Below are positions 9,928 to 18,687 of a stretch of 64,000 bases of DNA, piece after piece. The stretch's first letter is position 1; each line of letters starts with the position of its first letter. The stretch is from Parapedobacter deserti (GTDB taxonomy: Bacteria > Bacteroidota > Bacteroidia > Sphingobacteriales > Sphingobacteriaceae). Both the position numbers and the translations under genes were made by a program. The notes beneath the pieces were generated by a model that saw only the letters and a program-made list of their open reading frames with translations, was not told the origin of the DNA and made no database searches. The stretch spans positions 124,001-188,000 of the forward strand of contig NZ_JBHRTA010000037.1 in assembly GCF_042646065.1 (NCBI RefSeq), in the 5' to 3' direction.

Positions 9928-11793
9928 ATGACCACATACAACGAAGACAGCATACGCTCGCTTGATTGGAAAGAACACATCCGGCTGCGGCCGGGGATGT
10001 ACATCGGTAAACTGGGTGACGGTTCTGCTTATGACGATGGAATCTATGTGCTGCTCAAAGAGGTAATAGACAACTCGATCGATGAGTTTGTCATGGGTGC
10101 CGGAAGAACCATAGAGATTACCGTTACTGAGCAAAAAGTGTCTGTCCGTGACTATGGGCGCGGAATTCCCATTGGCTCAGTAGTCGATGTCGTATCGAAA
10201 ATCAATACCGGCGGAAAGTACGACAGCAAAGCGTTCCAAAAGTCGGTAGGTTTGAACGGTGTAGGTACCAAAGCGGTGAACGCGCTTTCCTCTTCATTCA
10301 CAGTCCAGTCCTACCGTGAAGGCAAAACGCGCATCGCTGAATTCAGTATGGGTGAATTGTTGAAAGATGAAGAGAAGACCACTACCCAGCGCAACGGTAC
10401 AGCAGTGACTTTCTACCCGGACGATAGCATCTTTCGGCACTATCACTACCGCATGGAGTTTGTCGAAAACATGATATGGAATTACGTTTTCCTCAATTCC
10501 GGCCTTACCATTAACTTCAACGGCAAGAGATTCGTCTCTGAAAACGGATTGAAAGACCTGCTCGAACGTAACATCGATGCAGAGTCCATGCGCTATCCCA
10601 TCATCCACCTAAAGGGAGACGACATCGAGATTGCCCTTACCCATGGGCAGCAATATGGTGAAGAGTACTATTCGTTTGTAAACGGACAGCACACCACCCA
10701 GGGCGGTACGCATCAAGCAGCATTCCGCGAAGCTGTGGTAAAAACCGTTCGCGAATTCTATAAAAAAGACTTTGAGGCGTCTGACATCCGGGCATCCATC
10801 ATCGCCGCCATTGCTATCAAAGTGCAAGAACCGGTGTTCGAATCGCAGACCAAGACGAAGCTCGGCTCGCAGAATATTGGCCCGGAAGGCCCCTCCGTGC
10901 GGACTTTCATCAATGATTTTGTCAAAAAGGCACTCGACGATTACCTGCACAAAAATACGGATACGGCCGACGCCCTGCTGAAGCGCATCCTGCAATCGGA
11001 ACGCGAACGCAAAGACATCGCGGGCATAAAAAAATTGGCCAACGAACGGGCAAAGAAAGCTTCCCTGCACAACCGGAAACTGCGCGACTGCAAAATCCAC
11101 TACGGCGATAAGCATGAGCGGGTACAAGAAACCACGCTCTTCATCACCGAGGGCGATTCAGCCAGCGGTTCCATTACCAAGTCGCGCGATGTGCAGACAC
11201 AAGCGGTGTTCAGCTTAAAGGGCAAGCCGCTCAACGCATTCGGCCTCACCAAAAAGGTGGTGTATGAAAACGAGGAGTTCAACCTGTTACAGCATGCCCT
11301 CAACATTGAAGACGGACTTGATGGCCTACGCTACAATAACATTGTCATTGCAACGGATGCCGATGTGGATGGTATGCATATCCGGCTGCTGCTGATGACG
11401 TTCTTTTTGCAGTTCTTTCCTGATCTGGTCAAGGCGGGCCATGTGTCCATTTTGCAAACCCCATTGTTCCGTGTGCGCAACAAGAAAGAAACGATCTATT
11501 GCTACAGCGACGAAGAACGCCAACGTGCAATACACAAATTAGGCGGTAAGCCTGAAATCACCCGCTTCAAGGGATTGGGTGAAATTTCGCCTGATGAATT
11601 CGGCCTGTTTATCGGAAAAGATATGCGTCTAGATCCGGTTATCCTCTCAAAAGAGCAAAAAATAATCCAGCTGCTGGAATATTACATGGGCAAGAACACA
11701 CCGGATAGGCAGAAACACATCGTCAACAACCTGCGGGTCGAAGTCGATATTGCCGAAGAACAAAAAGCAACGAAAGAAGAACTCGTAGCCTGA
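9928..11793 (+). CDS. parE: DNA topoisomerase IV subunit B
   Basis: 621 residues, the usual length for Bacteroidota ParE. GHKL ATPase motifs are present: LLKEVIDNSIDEF, then GRGIPIG and GLNGVGTKAVNAL. The TOPRIM domain has FITEGDSASGS and ATDADVDGMHIRLLLM, and the C-terminus has ITRFKGLGEISPDEF. The opening HIRLRPGMYIGKLG with its YDDGIYVLLKEV favours ParE over GyrB. It supplies ATP-driven strand passage for decatenation together with ParC, which is not next to it here; purU follows after 9 bases instead. Confidence 0.93.
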   Translation: MTTYNEDSIRSLDWKEHIRLRPGMYIGKLGDGSAYDDGIYVLLKEVIDNSIDEFVMGAGRTIEITVTEQKVSVRDYGRGIPIGSVVDVVSKINTGGKYDSKAFQKSVGLNGVGTKAVNALSSSFTVQSYREGKTRIAEFSMGELLKDEEKTTTQRNGTAVTFYPDDSIFRHYHYRMEFVENMIWNYVFLNSGLTINFNGKRFVSENGLKDLLERNIDAESMRYPIIHLKGDDIEIALTHGQQYGEEYYSFVNGQHTTQGGTHQAAFREAVVKTVREFYKKDFEASDIRASIIAAIAIKVQEPVFESQTKTKLGSQNIGPEGPSVRTFINDFVKKALDDYLHKNTDTADALLKRILQSERERKDIAGIKKLANERAKKASLHNRKLRDCKIHYGDKHERVQETTLFITEGDSASGSITKSRDVQTQAVFSLKGKPLNAFGLTKKVVYENEEFNLLQHALNIEDGLDGLRYNNIVIATDADVDGMHIRLLLMTFFLQFFPDLVKAGHVSILQTPLFRVRNKKETIYCYSDEERQRAIHKLGGKPEITRFKGLGEISPDEFGLFIGKDMRLDPVILSKEQKIIQLLEYYMGKNTPDRQKHIVNNLRVEVDIAEEQKATKEELVA

Positions 11794-11802
11794 TCATACA
11801 AC

Positions 11803-12645
11803 ATGACGAACCAAACCCTCATCCTGATTCAGTGCGACGATGCCGTTGGCTTGGTCGCGCGGATAGCGAATACCATTTCGGCGCATCGCCTCAACATCGT
11901 GACCATGCGCGAATATGTGGATGAAGCGGCCAACCGGTTCTATGTGCGCATCGTATGTGCAGGCAAGGTAGAAAACAATCATCAGCTTAAGAAAGATCTC
12001 ACCAATGCATTGCCTGAATTTGCAACTGTACATGTAAGTCCGCCCCAGCAAAAGCGGCTGGCGATTCTGGTCACGAAAGAGCATCACTGCCTTGGAGACA
12101 TCATCGTCCGCCACTTTTTCAAGACGTTAGACGCAGAAGTTTGCTGCGTGGTTGGCAACTATGACCACCTGAGGGCCTTCACCGAACGCTTCGATATCCC
12201 ATTTCACCACGTAACCCACGAAGAAAAGTCAAAAGCAGATTTTGAAAAAGAAATTGCACAAACTTTAGCGGCGTATCACCCCGACTACCTCGTCTTGGCT
12301 AAGTTTATGCGTATCCTCTCACCCGAATTCGTAGCACATTATCCGCACCGAATCATCAATATCCATCATTCGTTCCTTCCGGCTTTCATCGGCGCCAATC
12401 CCTATAAACAAGCCCATGCCCGCGGTGTAAAGCTGATCGGCGCTACCGCCCACTTCGTAACTAACGACCTTGATGAGGGGCCCATTATCGCACAGGACAT
12501 CAAACCGGTAAACCATAGCCATACGGTTAAAGACATGGTCCGTACAGGAAAAGAAGTAGAAAAATCTGTACTTAGCAAGGCGCTTTCCTTGGTGATCGAA
12601 GACCGAGTAATCATCACGGGGAATAAGACGGTGGTGTTTGAGTAG
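11803..12645 (+). CDS. purU: Formyltetrahydrofolate deformylase
   Basis: 280 residues. An N-terminal ACT domain (residues about 5-85, starting ILIQCDDAVGLVARIANTI) is followed by a formyltransferase-fold hydrolase domain with IINIHHSFLPAFIGANPY and LIGATAHFVTNDLDEGPII, carrying the Asn-His-Asp active-site set of the PurN/PurU family. The enzyme hydrolyses 10-formyl-THF to formate and THF, balancing one-carbon pools. It starts 9 bases after parE and overlaps the convergent methyltransferase gene by 32 bases at its 3' end. Confidence 0.93.
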   Translation: MTNQTLILIQCDDAVGLVARIANTISAHRLNIVTMREYVDEAANRFYVRIVCAGKVENNHQLKKDLTNALPEFATVHVSPPQQKRLAILVTKEHHCLGDIIVRHFFKTLDAEVCCVVGNYDHLRAFTERFDIPFHHVTHEEKSKADFEKEIAQTLAAYHPDYLVLAKFMRILSPEFVAHYPHRIINIHHSFLPAFIGANPYKQAHARGVKLIGATAHFVTNDLDEGPIIAQDIKPVNHSHTVKDMVRTGKEVEKSVLSKALSLVIEDRVIITGNKTVVFE

Positions 12646-13540
12646 CCGCTAATTTCCTGAACTTCCCAAAAACACCTAAAGGCAACTTGTTGCCCATTGC
12701 GGCCTCCAGATACAGTTCGCCGGTTTCCAGATTCTGTACCTCCGGCTTCGCCATCTTTACGAGATTTTCCACTATCACAGCGGAAAAACCCAATGAATAG
12801 GTATTCAGAATTAAGAAGTGTTCCTCGGGGTCCAGCAGCTGAACCACATCACGCATCATGTCGGCGATATGATCTTCCAGCTTCCACTTTTCCCCTTTAG
12901 GTCCATGCCCGTATGCAGGTGGGTCGAGAATAATACCGTTATACCTGTTGCCCCGCTTCAGTTCACGCTTTACAAATTTCAACGCATCTTCAACCATCCA
13001 TCGGATATCGGAAAGCCCTGATAACTCACGGTTTTCGTTTGCCCACGTGATTACCTGTTTGATGGAATCGACGTGTGTGGTATCGGCTCCCGCAGCGCGG
13101 GACACCAATGAGGCTCCACCCGTATACGCAAACAGGTTCAGCACCTTCGGCTGCTTGATTTGAAATGAATTGACTGTTTCTGAGATGTAATCCCAGTTGA
13201 CCGCCTGCTCGGGAAAAACCCCAACATGTTTGAATGACGTAAGCGCAAGGCGCAGTTTGATGTCGACATCGCCATTGTTGTAGCCAATATACCAGCGGTC
13301 CGGCAGGCGCGGATTCTTTTTAATCCAGTCGCCGCTGGTCGCCGACCTCCCCTTGAAGCGGATGTCGTGCCGTTTTACCCACTCCGCTTCGGGCAACGCC
13401 TTAGGCCATACGGCCTGCGGCTCCGGGCGGATCAGCACCACATCACCAAAGCGCTCCAGTTTTTCAAAATCACCGCAATCGATTAGCTCATAGTCTTTCC
13501 AATGCCGTGGAGTGAGAAGTTGGATACCGTTTGTTGCCAA
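12614..13540 (-). CDS. Class I SAM-dependent methyltransferase, RlmI/RlmK-like
   Basis: 308 residues. SAM-binding motif I is NLFAYTGGASLVSRAAGA (about residue 136), followed by THVDSIKQVITWANEN. The catalytic-site motif is GIILDPPAYGHGP, the DPPxxG type seen in 23S rRNA cytosine-C5 methyltransferases of the RlmI group. There is no PUA domain, so it is shorter than E. coli RlmI. It most likely modifies rRNA. A minus-strand -7 box lies just upstream, implying a very short 5' leader. The gene converges on purU with a 32-base overlap. Confidence 0.75.
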   Translation of the reverse strand: MATNGIQLLTPRHWKDYELIDCGDFEKLERFGDVVLIRPEPQAVWPKALPEAEWVKRHDIRFKGRSATSGDWIKKNPRLPDRWYIGYNNGDVDIKLRLALTSFKHVGVFPEQAVNWDYISETVNSFQIKQPKVLNLFAYTGGASLVSRAAGADTTHVDSIKQVITWANENRELSGLSDIRWMVEDALKFVKRELKRGNRYNGIILDPPAYGHGPKGEKWKLEDHIADMMRDVVQLLDPEEHFLILNTYSLGFSAVIVENLVKMAKPEVQNLETGELYLEAAMGNKLPLGVFGKFRKLAATQTPPSYSP

Positions 13541-13557
13541 GATAAAATGCTTTGCGG

Positions 13558-13565
13558 CAAAGGTA
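13558..13565 (-). promoter_or_regulatory. Promoter -7 box (TACCTTTG) of the RlmI-like gene
   Basis: On the minus strand this reads TACCTTTG, matching TAnnTTTG. The start codon begins 17 bases further on, so the transcript would have a leader of only about ten bases. A TTTG on the same strand lies 24 bases upstream (13590-13593), slightly too far for an ideal -33 box. Confidence 0.45.
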
Positions 13566-13607
13566 GGAATTAAATTTAAACACTTGCCGCAAAGCAGGCA
13601 AATCTGA

Positions 13608-14360
13608 TCAAAACCGCTCCTTAGCAGCTTTCATGAACGGACTGGCAAACACAAAGCTATTTAACTCCGGCACATCCGAACGGGTGATTTCCTTGTTCGA
13701 TCCTTCCCACCATTTCTGGCCTTTATGCAAGAAGAGGATATAATTTCCAATACCCATTACCGAATTCATGTCATGGGTCACCACCACCGTGGTACATTGG
13801 TATTCTTCGGTAAGGTCGGCGATCAATTCGTCGATAAGAATGGCTGTCTCCGGATCAAGGCCTGAGTTAGGTTCGTCAACGAAAAGATATTTAGGACTCA
13901 TACTGATGGCGCGTGCAATACCAACACGCTTTTTCATGCCTCCCGAAAGCTCTGCGGGGTAAAGGTTGTTTCGTCCAGCAAGGTTCACCCTTTCCAGGCA
14001 GAAATTAGCCCGGTCGAGTTTCTCACTCCGGCTCATATCGGTAAACATCGCTAAGGGAAAAATGATGTTCTGTTCCACCGTCATAGAATCGAACAGCGCT
14101 GAGTTTTGGAATAGCATGCCGATCCCTTTCCGGACGGGAATGCGGTCTTCGAAGCTCATCCGCGTGAAGTCTTCCCCGTCGTAAAGTATTTTTCCCTGCT
14201 CTGGCTTATGTAACCCAACCATGCATTTCAGCAACGTACTTTTACCAGAGCCAGACCCCCCGATTATCAAGCTGATCTTACCTGCCTCAAATGACGCATC
14301 GATACCGCGCAACACATGGTTGTCACCGAAAGACTTATGTATATTTTGGACTTCAATCAT
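13608..14360 (-). CDS. ABC transporter ATP-binding protein, MlaF-type
   Basis: 250 residues. Walker A is GGSGSGKST, the signature is LSGGMKKRVGIARA, Walker B is YLFVDEPNSGLDP, and the H-loop is VVVTHDMNS. The LSGGMKKR variant and the SGLDP sequence are typical of the MlaF/Ttg2A/Mkl group that moves phospholipids between outer and inner membrane. The permease gene is 19 bases upstream on the same strand. No MlaD (MCE) gene is in the window, although the system needs one. Confidence 0.88.
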   Translation of the reverse strand: MIEVQNIHKSFGDNHVLRGIDASFEAGKISLIIGGSGSGKSTLLKCMVGLHKPEQGKILYDGEDFTRMSFEDRIPVRKGIGMLFQNSALFDSMTVEQNIIFPLAMFTDMSRSEKLDRANFCLERVNLAGRNNLYPAELSGGMKKRVGIARAISMSPKYLFVDEPNSGLDPETAILIDELIADLTEEYQCTTVVVTHDMNSVMGIGNYILFLHKGQKWWEGSNKEITRSDVPELNSFVFASPFMKAAKERF

Positions 14361-14379
14361 ATGGAACGTACGTAAAAAA

Positions 14380-15114
14380 TCAGAGCATCAGTGAGGTAAC
14401 AATATAATCCATCGCTAATATTGCTATGCAACTGATAACTACCCCTCGGGTACTTGCCTGCCCTACTTCCAGCGCACCTCCGCGCACATAAAAGCCCTTA
14501 AACGCCGCTACAGAGGTAATGACAAATCCGAATACAAACGCCTTAACCAACGCTACTGCGACGGTATATCCGTTGAAACCATCGGTAATGCCGTTGATGT
14601 AATCGGCCGGGGTTACCGCACCGGACAGTGCTCCGCCGAGAAGCCCGCCGAACAAAGCAAGGCAAATGGACATAACCACCAGTATGGGAATCATGGTAAT
14701 GCCGGCCAAGATTTTAGGAAGGATAAGGTAACCTGGAGCGTTGATGCCCATGATTTCAAGTGCGTCGATTTGTTCCGTAACCCGCATGGATCCGATCTGA
14801 GAAGAAATAGACGATCCCACTTTACCGGCCAATACCAAGGCAGTGATGGTGGGACTTAGTTCAAGGATACTCGAATCGCGGTTGATCTGCCCGATGATGG
14901 AAGTCGGAATAAAATCGGAAACCAATTGGAAAGCGATCTGCATGGTCATTACCGCACCGACGAATGTGGAAATGATGGCAATCAGTCCAAGTGATCCGAC
15001 ACCGATCTCATTCATCTCATGGATGATTTCCCTCCAATAGATTTTCCATTTTTCCGGCCGCCTGAAGACCGATTTAAGCAGCAACAGATACTGTCCGAAG
15101 TAGGTAAAAAACAT
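14380..15114 (-). CDS. MlaE family ABC transporter permease
   Basis: 244 residues with about five membrane segments. It shows the MlaE family pattern: EMNEIGVGSLGLIAIISTFVGAVMTMQ near the start, then GKVGSSISSQIGSMRVTEQIDALEIMGINA, and a C-terminal GFYVRGGALEVGQASTRGVV. It forms the inner-membrane channel for the ATPase encoded downstream and probably serves outer-membrane lipid asymmetry. It is the first gene of the pair and is divergent from the SDR gene. Confidence 0.88.
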   Translation of the reverse strand: MFFTYFGQYLLLLKSVFRRPEKWKIYWREIIHEMNEIGVGSLGLIAIISTFVGAVMTMQIAFQLVSDFIPTSIIGQINRDSSILELSPTITALVLAGKVGSSISSQIGSMRVTEQIDALEIMGINAPGYLILPKILAGITMIPILVVMSICLALFGGLLGGALSGAVTPADYINGITDGFNGYTVAVALVKAFVFGFVITSVAAFKGFYVRGGALEVGQASTRGVVISCIAILAMDYIVTSLML

Positions 15115-15232
15115 AAAGCTGTTTGATGCGTATCTTTTATATATCGCGCGCGATACCGGTTAAAGATACACATTTTAAGGATTAGAACGAAAGAAGCTAC
15201 CCTTTGTTTTATCATCTCAGTAAATAACTTCA

Positions 15233-15240
15233 TAACTTTG
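15233..15240 (+). promoter_or_regulatory. Promoter -7 box (TAACTTTG) of the SDR gene
   Basis: TAACTTTG fits TAnnTTTG. The start codon is 20 bases downstream. A TTTG at 15203-15206 is 26 bases upstream, longer than the usual 19-21. Confidence 0.45.
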
Positions 15241-15260
15241 ACACTCGAAGGAATAAAACT

Positions 15261-15980
15261 ATGCCACGACTAACCAATCAAACAGCTTTCATTACTGGAG
15301 CCACCAAGGGAATGGGACTTGCCATTGCGGAAAGACTTGCTCAGTCCGGATACCAGCTACTACTTTCCTCGCGCGATAGCCAAGCCCTTGGCGCACTTAA
15401 AAATCGGCTCGAGACGGCAAATCCGGGTGTATCTGTTCATTATCGGGCGTGTGATGTTTCCGATGGGACGCAGCTCGCAGCACTTATCGAATGGATAACG
15501 CATACCGCCCCGAATTTAGATATCCTCATAAATAATGTCGGTATCTTCCGGCCGGTTTCCATACTGGACGAATCTGAAGAAGATTTTGATATGCAGATGC
15601 GCATCAATTACCATACGCCGCACCTATTGTCGCGCGCCGTGGGCCGCGTTATGCGTAAAAACCGCAACGGCCATATCTTCAATATCAGCTCCATTGCCAG
15701 CCGGGAACCCGTTTCTGCGGCAGGCACATACACTGTAACAAAATATGCAGTAATGGGTCTAACCCATGTACTGCGGGATGAACTTAAATCATATGGTGTA
15801 AAAGTGACTGAAATCATCCCCGGCTCTACGTTGACCTCCTCATGGGAAGGCACCACAATACCGGCCGACAAGTTTATACTGCCGGCCGACATAGCCGAGG
15901 CGATCATTGCTTGCCTCTCGCTCAGCGAAGGAGCTAATGTGGATGAGATCAGAGTAAAGCCCAAGTATGGCAACATTTAA
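15261..15980 (+). CDS. SDR family NAD(P)-dependent oxidoreductase
   Basis: 239 residues. The cofactor motif is TGATKGMGLA (residues 12-21), the structural motif is NNVG, and the active site is SSIAS followed by YTVTK (Ser, Tyr and Lys of the YxxxK set). The C-terminus has EIIPGSTLTSSW in place of the usual VxPG segment. Classical SDRs reduce or oxidise carbonyl or hydroxyl groups; the substrate is unknown. It is the first gene of a run with the PspC and LiaF-like genes, 12 bases apart, but the link may be positional only. Confidence 0.85.
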   Translation: MPRLTNQTAFITGATKGMGLAIAERLAQSGYQLLLSSRDSQALGALKNRLETANPGVSVHYRACDVSDGTQLAALIEWITHTAPNLDILINNVGIFRPVSILDESEEDFDMQMRINYHTPHLLSRAVGRVMRKNRNGHIFNISSIASREPVSAAGTYTVTKYAVMGLTHVLRDELKSYGVKVTEIIPGSTLTSSWEGTTIPADKFILPADIAEAIIACLSLSEGANVDEIRVKPKYGNI

Positions 15981-15992
15981 AATGGGAATAAC

Positions 15993-16577
15993 ATGGAAAA
16001 GAAACTTCAGCGCATACCCCATGAAGGAGCAGTGGCTGGTGTCTGCGCCGGGTTAGGCGAGTACTTCGGCATAGACAAGACCTGGATTAGGCTAGCCTTC
16101 GTAATCAGCGTCTTTTTTTCAGGGTATATGGGCATTGGCCTATTGGGGCCTATTGTTTACATCGTGCTATGGATCGTGTTACCCATCAAAACATTTTCCA
16201 TGTCCTCGGATCCGTTCGATGTAGATTATCGGATGCAAGCCGACCAACAAGCTTCGGATTCCGGCTATAATTACCGCTCCGGATGGAGTTCGGAAGGAAG
16301 GGCCTATGCACGGCGGAGACCGTCTAAAGATAGGTATGTTGCCGGCATTATCCTTTTGGCGGTAGGCATATTCTTTCTCCTACACCAACTCGGCTTATTC
16401 ATTTGGCGCGACATTGCACGGTATTGGCCAGTTTTGATTATATTCATCGGGTTGGCAACCATCTTCACCGCCTTCCGCGGCACACGGAAACCGACCGCAC
16501 CCAATGAACACGGAAAGAAAACCGAGCAGCAACCCGACCGATCCGCTGGCGAGGATCACGGAACGGAAAACACGTAA
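15993..16577 (+). CDS. PspC domain protein with C-terminal LiaF-type membrane segment
   Basis: 194 residues. Residues 5-65 form a PspC domain (RIPHEGAVAGVCAGLGEYFGI, then a hydrophobic segment to IVLWIVLPIK). A polar linker follows, then a second hydrophobic region (YVAGIILLAVGIFFLLHQLGLF and WPVLIIFIGLATIF), resembling the LiaI/LiaF transmembrane domain. PspC proteins sense envelope stress at the inner membrane in other phyla. The next gene repeats the LiaF theme. The role in Bacteroidota is not established. Confidence 0.8.
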   Translation: MEKKLQRIPHEGAVAGVCAGLGEYFGIDKTWIRLAFVISVFFSGYMGIGLLGPIVYIVLWIVLPIKTFSMSSDPFDVDYRMQADQQASDSGYNYRSGWSSEGRAYARRRPSKDRYVAGIILLAVGIFFLLHQLGLFIWRDIARYWPVLIIFIGLATIFTAFRGTRKPTAPNEHGKKTEQQPDRSAGEDHGTENT

Positions 16578-16595
16578 ACCAAATAAAACAAGGTC

Positions 16596-17552
16596 ATGAA
16601 CAAAGAAAAATTGAGCTGGGGACTTATTCTGCTATTCGTAGGCGGTGTGCTGCTGCTGGACAACCTGGATATGATCAATTTCTATTGGCGGTCGGTATTC
16701 AGCATGTGGCCGGTTATCCTGATTGTCATCGGCGTCAATCTGTTGGTGCCCAGACGTGGCATAGGCAGCGCCATATCCATTATCGTCACGATAGCCGCGT
16801 TAGCTTTTCTTGCATATCGCGGCACTTTTCCTCCACGAAGCGACTGGTGGATATTTGACGACAGGAGCTGGCATACCGAGGAAAGGTCATCATCAAGCGA
16901 AAACAGGGAGAGGCGTACTGAAAAATCGAGTGGAACATTCACCCAGGAATACAACAGCGCCATTACCACCGCACACCTCCACATAAAAGGCGGTGCCGTG
17001 GAATATGAAATCGAAGGTCTCACTGATGACTTGTTCAATGCACAGGCTACCAGCACCATCGGCACCCATCACCTGGAAACCACTACCACGGGTGCGAATG
17101 CTGACCTTACCTTCCGGATGAGCGACACAAAGAAAGGTAACTGGAATTTGAGCGGAGACGAAAACTGGGCAAAAATCAGCCTGAACGGCAATCCGGTGTG
17201 GCATATCAACTTGGAAATGGGTGCTGGTTCGGCCGAATTTGACCTTACCGAATATAAAGTTGGCAGCTTGAACTTCAAAGGCGGCGCAGCATCGTTTGAA
17301 GCCAGGCTGGGGATGCCGATGGAAGAGACGACCATTAACGCCGAATCCGGGGTTGCCAGTGTGGAAATCGAGATACCGAAGGCAGCTGCCTGCAGAATTG
17401 TAGTCAAATCCGGGCTCTCGTCACGGGACTTTCCCGGTTTTTCCAAACAGGCCGACGGGTCCTATGCGACCGACAACTTCGATAGCGCCAGCAGCAGATT
17501 TACCATCAATCTACAAGGCGGATTGAGTTCCTTCACCGTAAAACGTTACTAG
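16596..17552 (+). CDS. LiaF-like membrane protein with C-terminal beta domain
   Basis: 318 residues. The first 75 contain the LiaI/LiaF-type transmembrane pattern (LSWGLILLFVGGVLLLDNL, then FSMWPVILIVIGVNLLVPRR and a third hydrophobic segment). A charged serine-rich linker precedes a long beta-repeat domain (about 125-318) of the toast-rack/DUF4097 type ending FTINLQGGLSSFTVKRY. Proteins of this shape are linked to cell-envelope stress responses in Firmicutes; here the link rests on its PspC neighbour 18 bases upstream. The next gene follows after 3 bases. Confidence 0.75.
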   Translation: MNKEKLSWGLILLFVGGVLLLDNLDMINFYWRSVFSMWPVILIVIGVNLLVPRRGIGSAISIIVTIAALAFLAYRGTFPPRSDWWIFDDRSWHTEERSSSSENRERRTEKSSGTFTQEYNSAITTAHLHIKGGAVEYEIEGLTDDLFNAQATSTIGTHHLETTTTGANADLTFRMSDTKKGNWNLSGDENWAKISLNGNPVWHINLEMGAGSAEFDLTEYKVGSLNFKGGAASFEARLGMPMEETTINAESGVASVEIEIPKAAACRIVVKSGLSSRDFPGFSKQADGSYATDNFDSASSRFTINLQGGLSSFTVKRY

Positions 17553-17555
17553 CTC

Positions 17556-18173
17556 GTGGATCTTACTGTCGGCCAGTATGAGGTAGTCATCCAAGGGAAG
17601 CCCCAAGGGCCTTTTACCTTGGACGAGCTGCGGACGATGGGGCTTCGCCCAACAGATTTTGTGAAGCCGGCCGGCCACCCTGAGTTCAAGGAATTGAGGG
17701 AAATAGCCGAGCTGAGTAAGTTGCTTAACATCGCATATGAGACAACTGCCCCCCAATATTTTGCTTCGCTAGACATGCGTTTGCTCTCCACAGCAATCGA
17801 TTACTTTATTGCCTTTTGTATATATGCGGCTTTAGCCGCCGTAATCCTTGGCGGTGTTGAAGACGCGCAGAATACCGTTCCCTCGCTGGTCGCCGGACTC
17901 ATGCTCATCCCCATATTCAAATTTATATTATCTGTCGTAATGGAAGGCTCAAAAAAACAAGCTTCCATCGGCAAGATGCTTATCGGCGTGAAGGTGACCG
18001 ACGAGCAGGGTAGACCGATTCGTTACGGCAAGGCACTGTTGCGCAACATCGCAAAATTAACGGGTGTTCTTACGTTGGGATTTGGCTTCTTTTCGGGATT
18101 CTTCGACCGGCGGCAACAGTGTCTCCATGATAAGATCGCCGGCACGTTGGTCATCAAAGACAGGCTGATTTAA
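17556..18173 (+). CDS. GYF_2 plus RDD family membrane protein
   Basis: 205 residues, starting at GTG, three bases after the preceding stop; no in-frame ATG would leave the N-terminal domain intact. Residues 5-60 match a GYF_2 domain (YEVVIQGKPQGPFTLDEL, then PTDFVKPAGHPEFKELREI). Residues 70-200 are an RDD domain with membrane segments, opening SLDMRLLSTAIDYFIAF and containing SIGKMLIGVKVTDEQGRP and a C-terminal DRRQQCLHDKIAGTLVI. The molecular role of RDD proteins is mostly unknown. The tight spacing suggests cotranscription with the LiaF-like gene. Confidence 0.82.
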   Translation: MDLTVGQYEVVIQGKPQGPFTLDELRTMGLRPTDFVKPAGHPEFKELREIAELSKLLNIAYETTAPQYFASLDMRLLSTAIDYFIAFCIYAALAAVILGGVEDAQNTVPSLVAGLMLIPIFKFILSVVMEGSKKQASIGKMLIGVKVTDEQGRPIRYGKALLRNIAKLTGVLTLGFGFFSGFFDRRQQCLHDKIAGTLVIKDRLI

Positions 18174-18208
18174 ACAGATAACTAAAAAGATGCCCTAACT
18201 TGCACACC

Positions 18209-18631
18209 ATGGAAATCTATCAGCAACAATTGACATTGCCGCCCCGCCCCAGGGGATTTCACCTCATCACAGACGAAATAAACAGCCGGCTTTCGGCGGT
18301 TTCGCGGTGGAAAGCAGGACTCTGCCATATCTTCATCCGGCACACTTCCGCTTCCCTTACGATCAATGAAAATGCAGACCCGACGGTACGGATGGATTTC
18401 GAAACTTTTTTCAACAAAGCGGTACCCGAAGACGACCCGGACTACCGCCATGACTATGAAGGGTCGGATGATATGCCTGCACACATCAAAGCATCAATGA
18501 TGGGTGCCTCGATTACCATCCCCATCCAAAACGGAAAATTGGCACTTGGCACTTGGCAGGGGGTATACCTATGCGAACACCGCAACAGGGGCGGAAGCAG
18601 ACAGCTGATCATTACCGCACTGGGCAAATAA
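18209..18631 (+). CDS. YjbQ family (UPF0047) protein, secondary thiamine-phosphate synthase-like
   Basis: 140 residues from ATG at 18209 (a TTG nine bases earlier is less likely). The conserved family core is present: FIRHTSASLTINENADPTV near residue 45, then DYEGSDDMPAHIKASMMG and ALGTWQGVYLCEHRN. E. coli YjbQ has weak thiamine-phosphate synthase activity, but its true role is unclear. A bidirectional terminator follows directly. Confidence 0.85.
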   Translation: MEIYQQQLTLPPRPRGFHLITDEINSRLSAVSRWKAGLCHIFIRHTSASLTINENADPTVRMDFETFFNKAVPEDDPDYRHDYEGSDDMPAHIKASMMGASITIPIQNGKLALGTWQGVYLCEHRNRGGSRQLIITALGK

Positions 18632-18636
18632 CAAAA

Positions 18637-18669
18637 AAAGCCGTTGACGGATGACCCGCCAACGGCTTT
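18637..18669. terminator. Bidirectional intrinsic terminator between yjbQ-like and OmpA genes
   Basis: Fourteen-base arms AAAGCCGTTGACGG and CCGCCAACGGCTTT (one mismatch) flank the loop ATGAC. An A-run precedes it and a short T-run ends it, so it can serve both converging transcripts. Confidence 0.85.
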
Positions 18670-18687
18670 CGATTGATTGCGTGTTCT

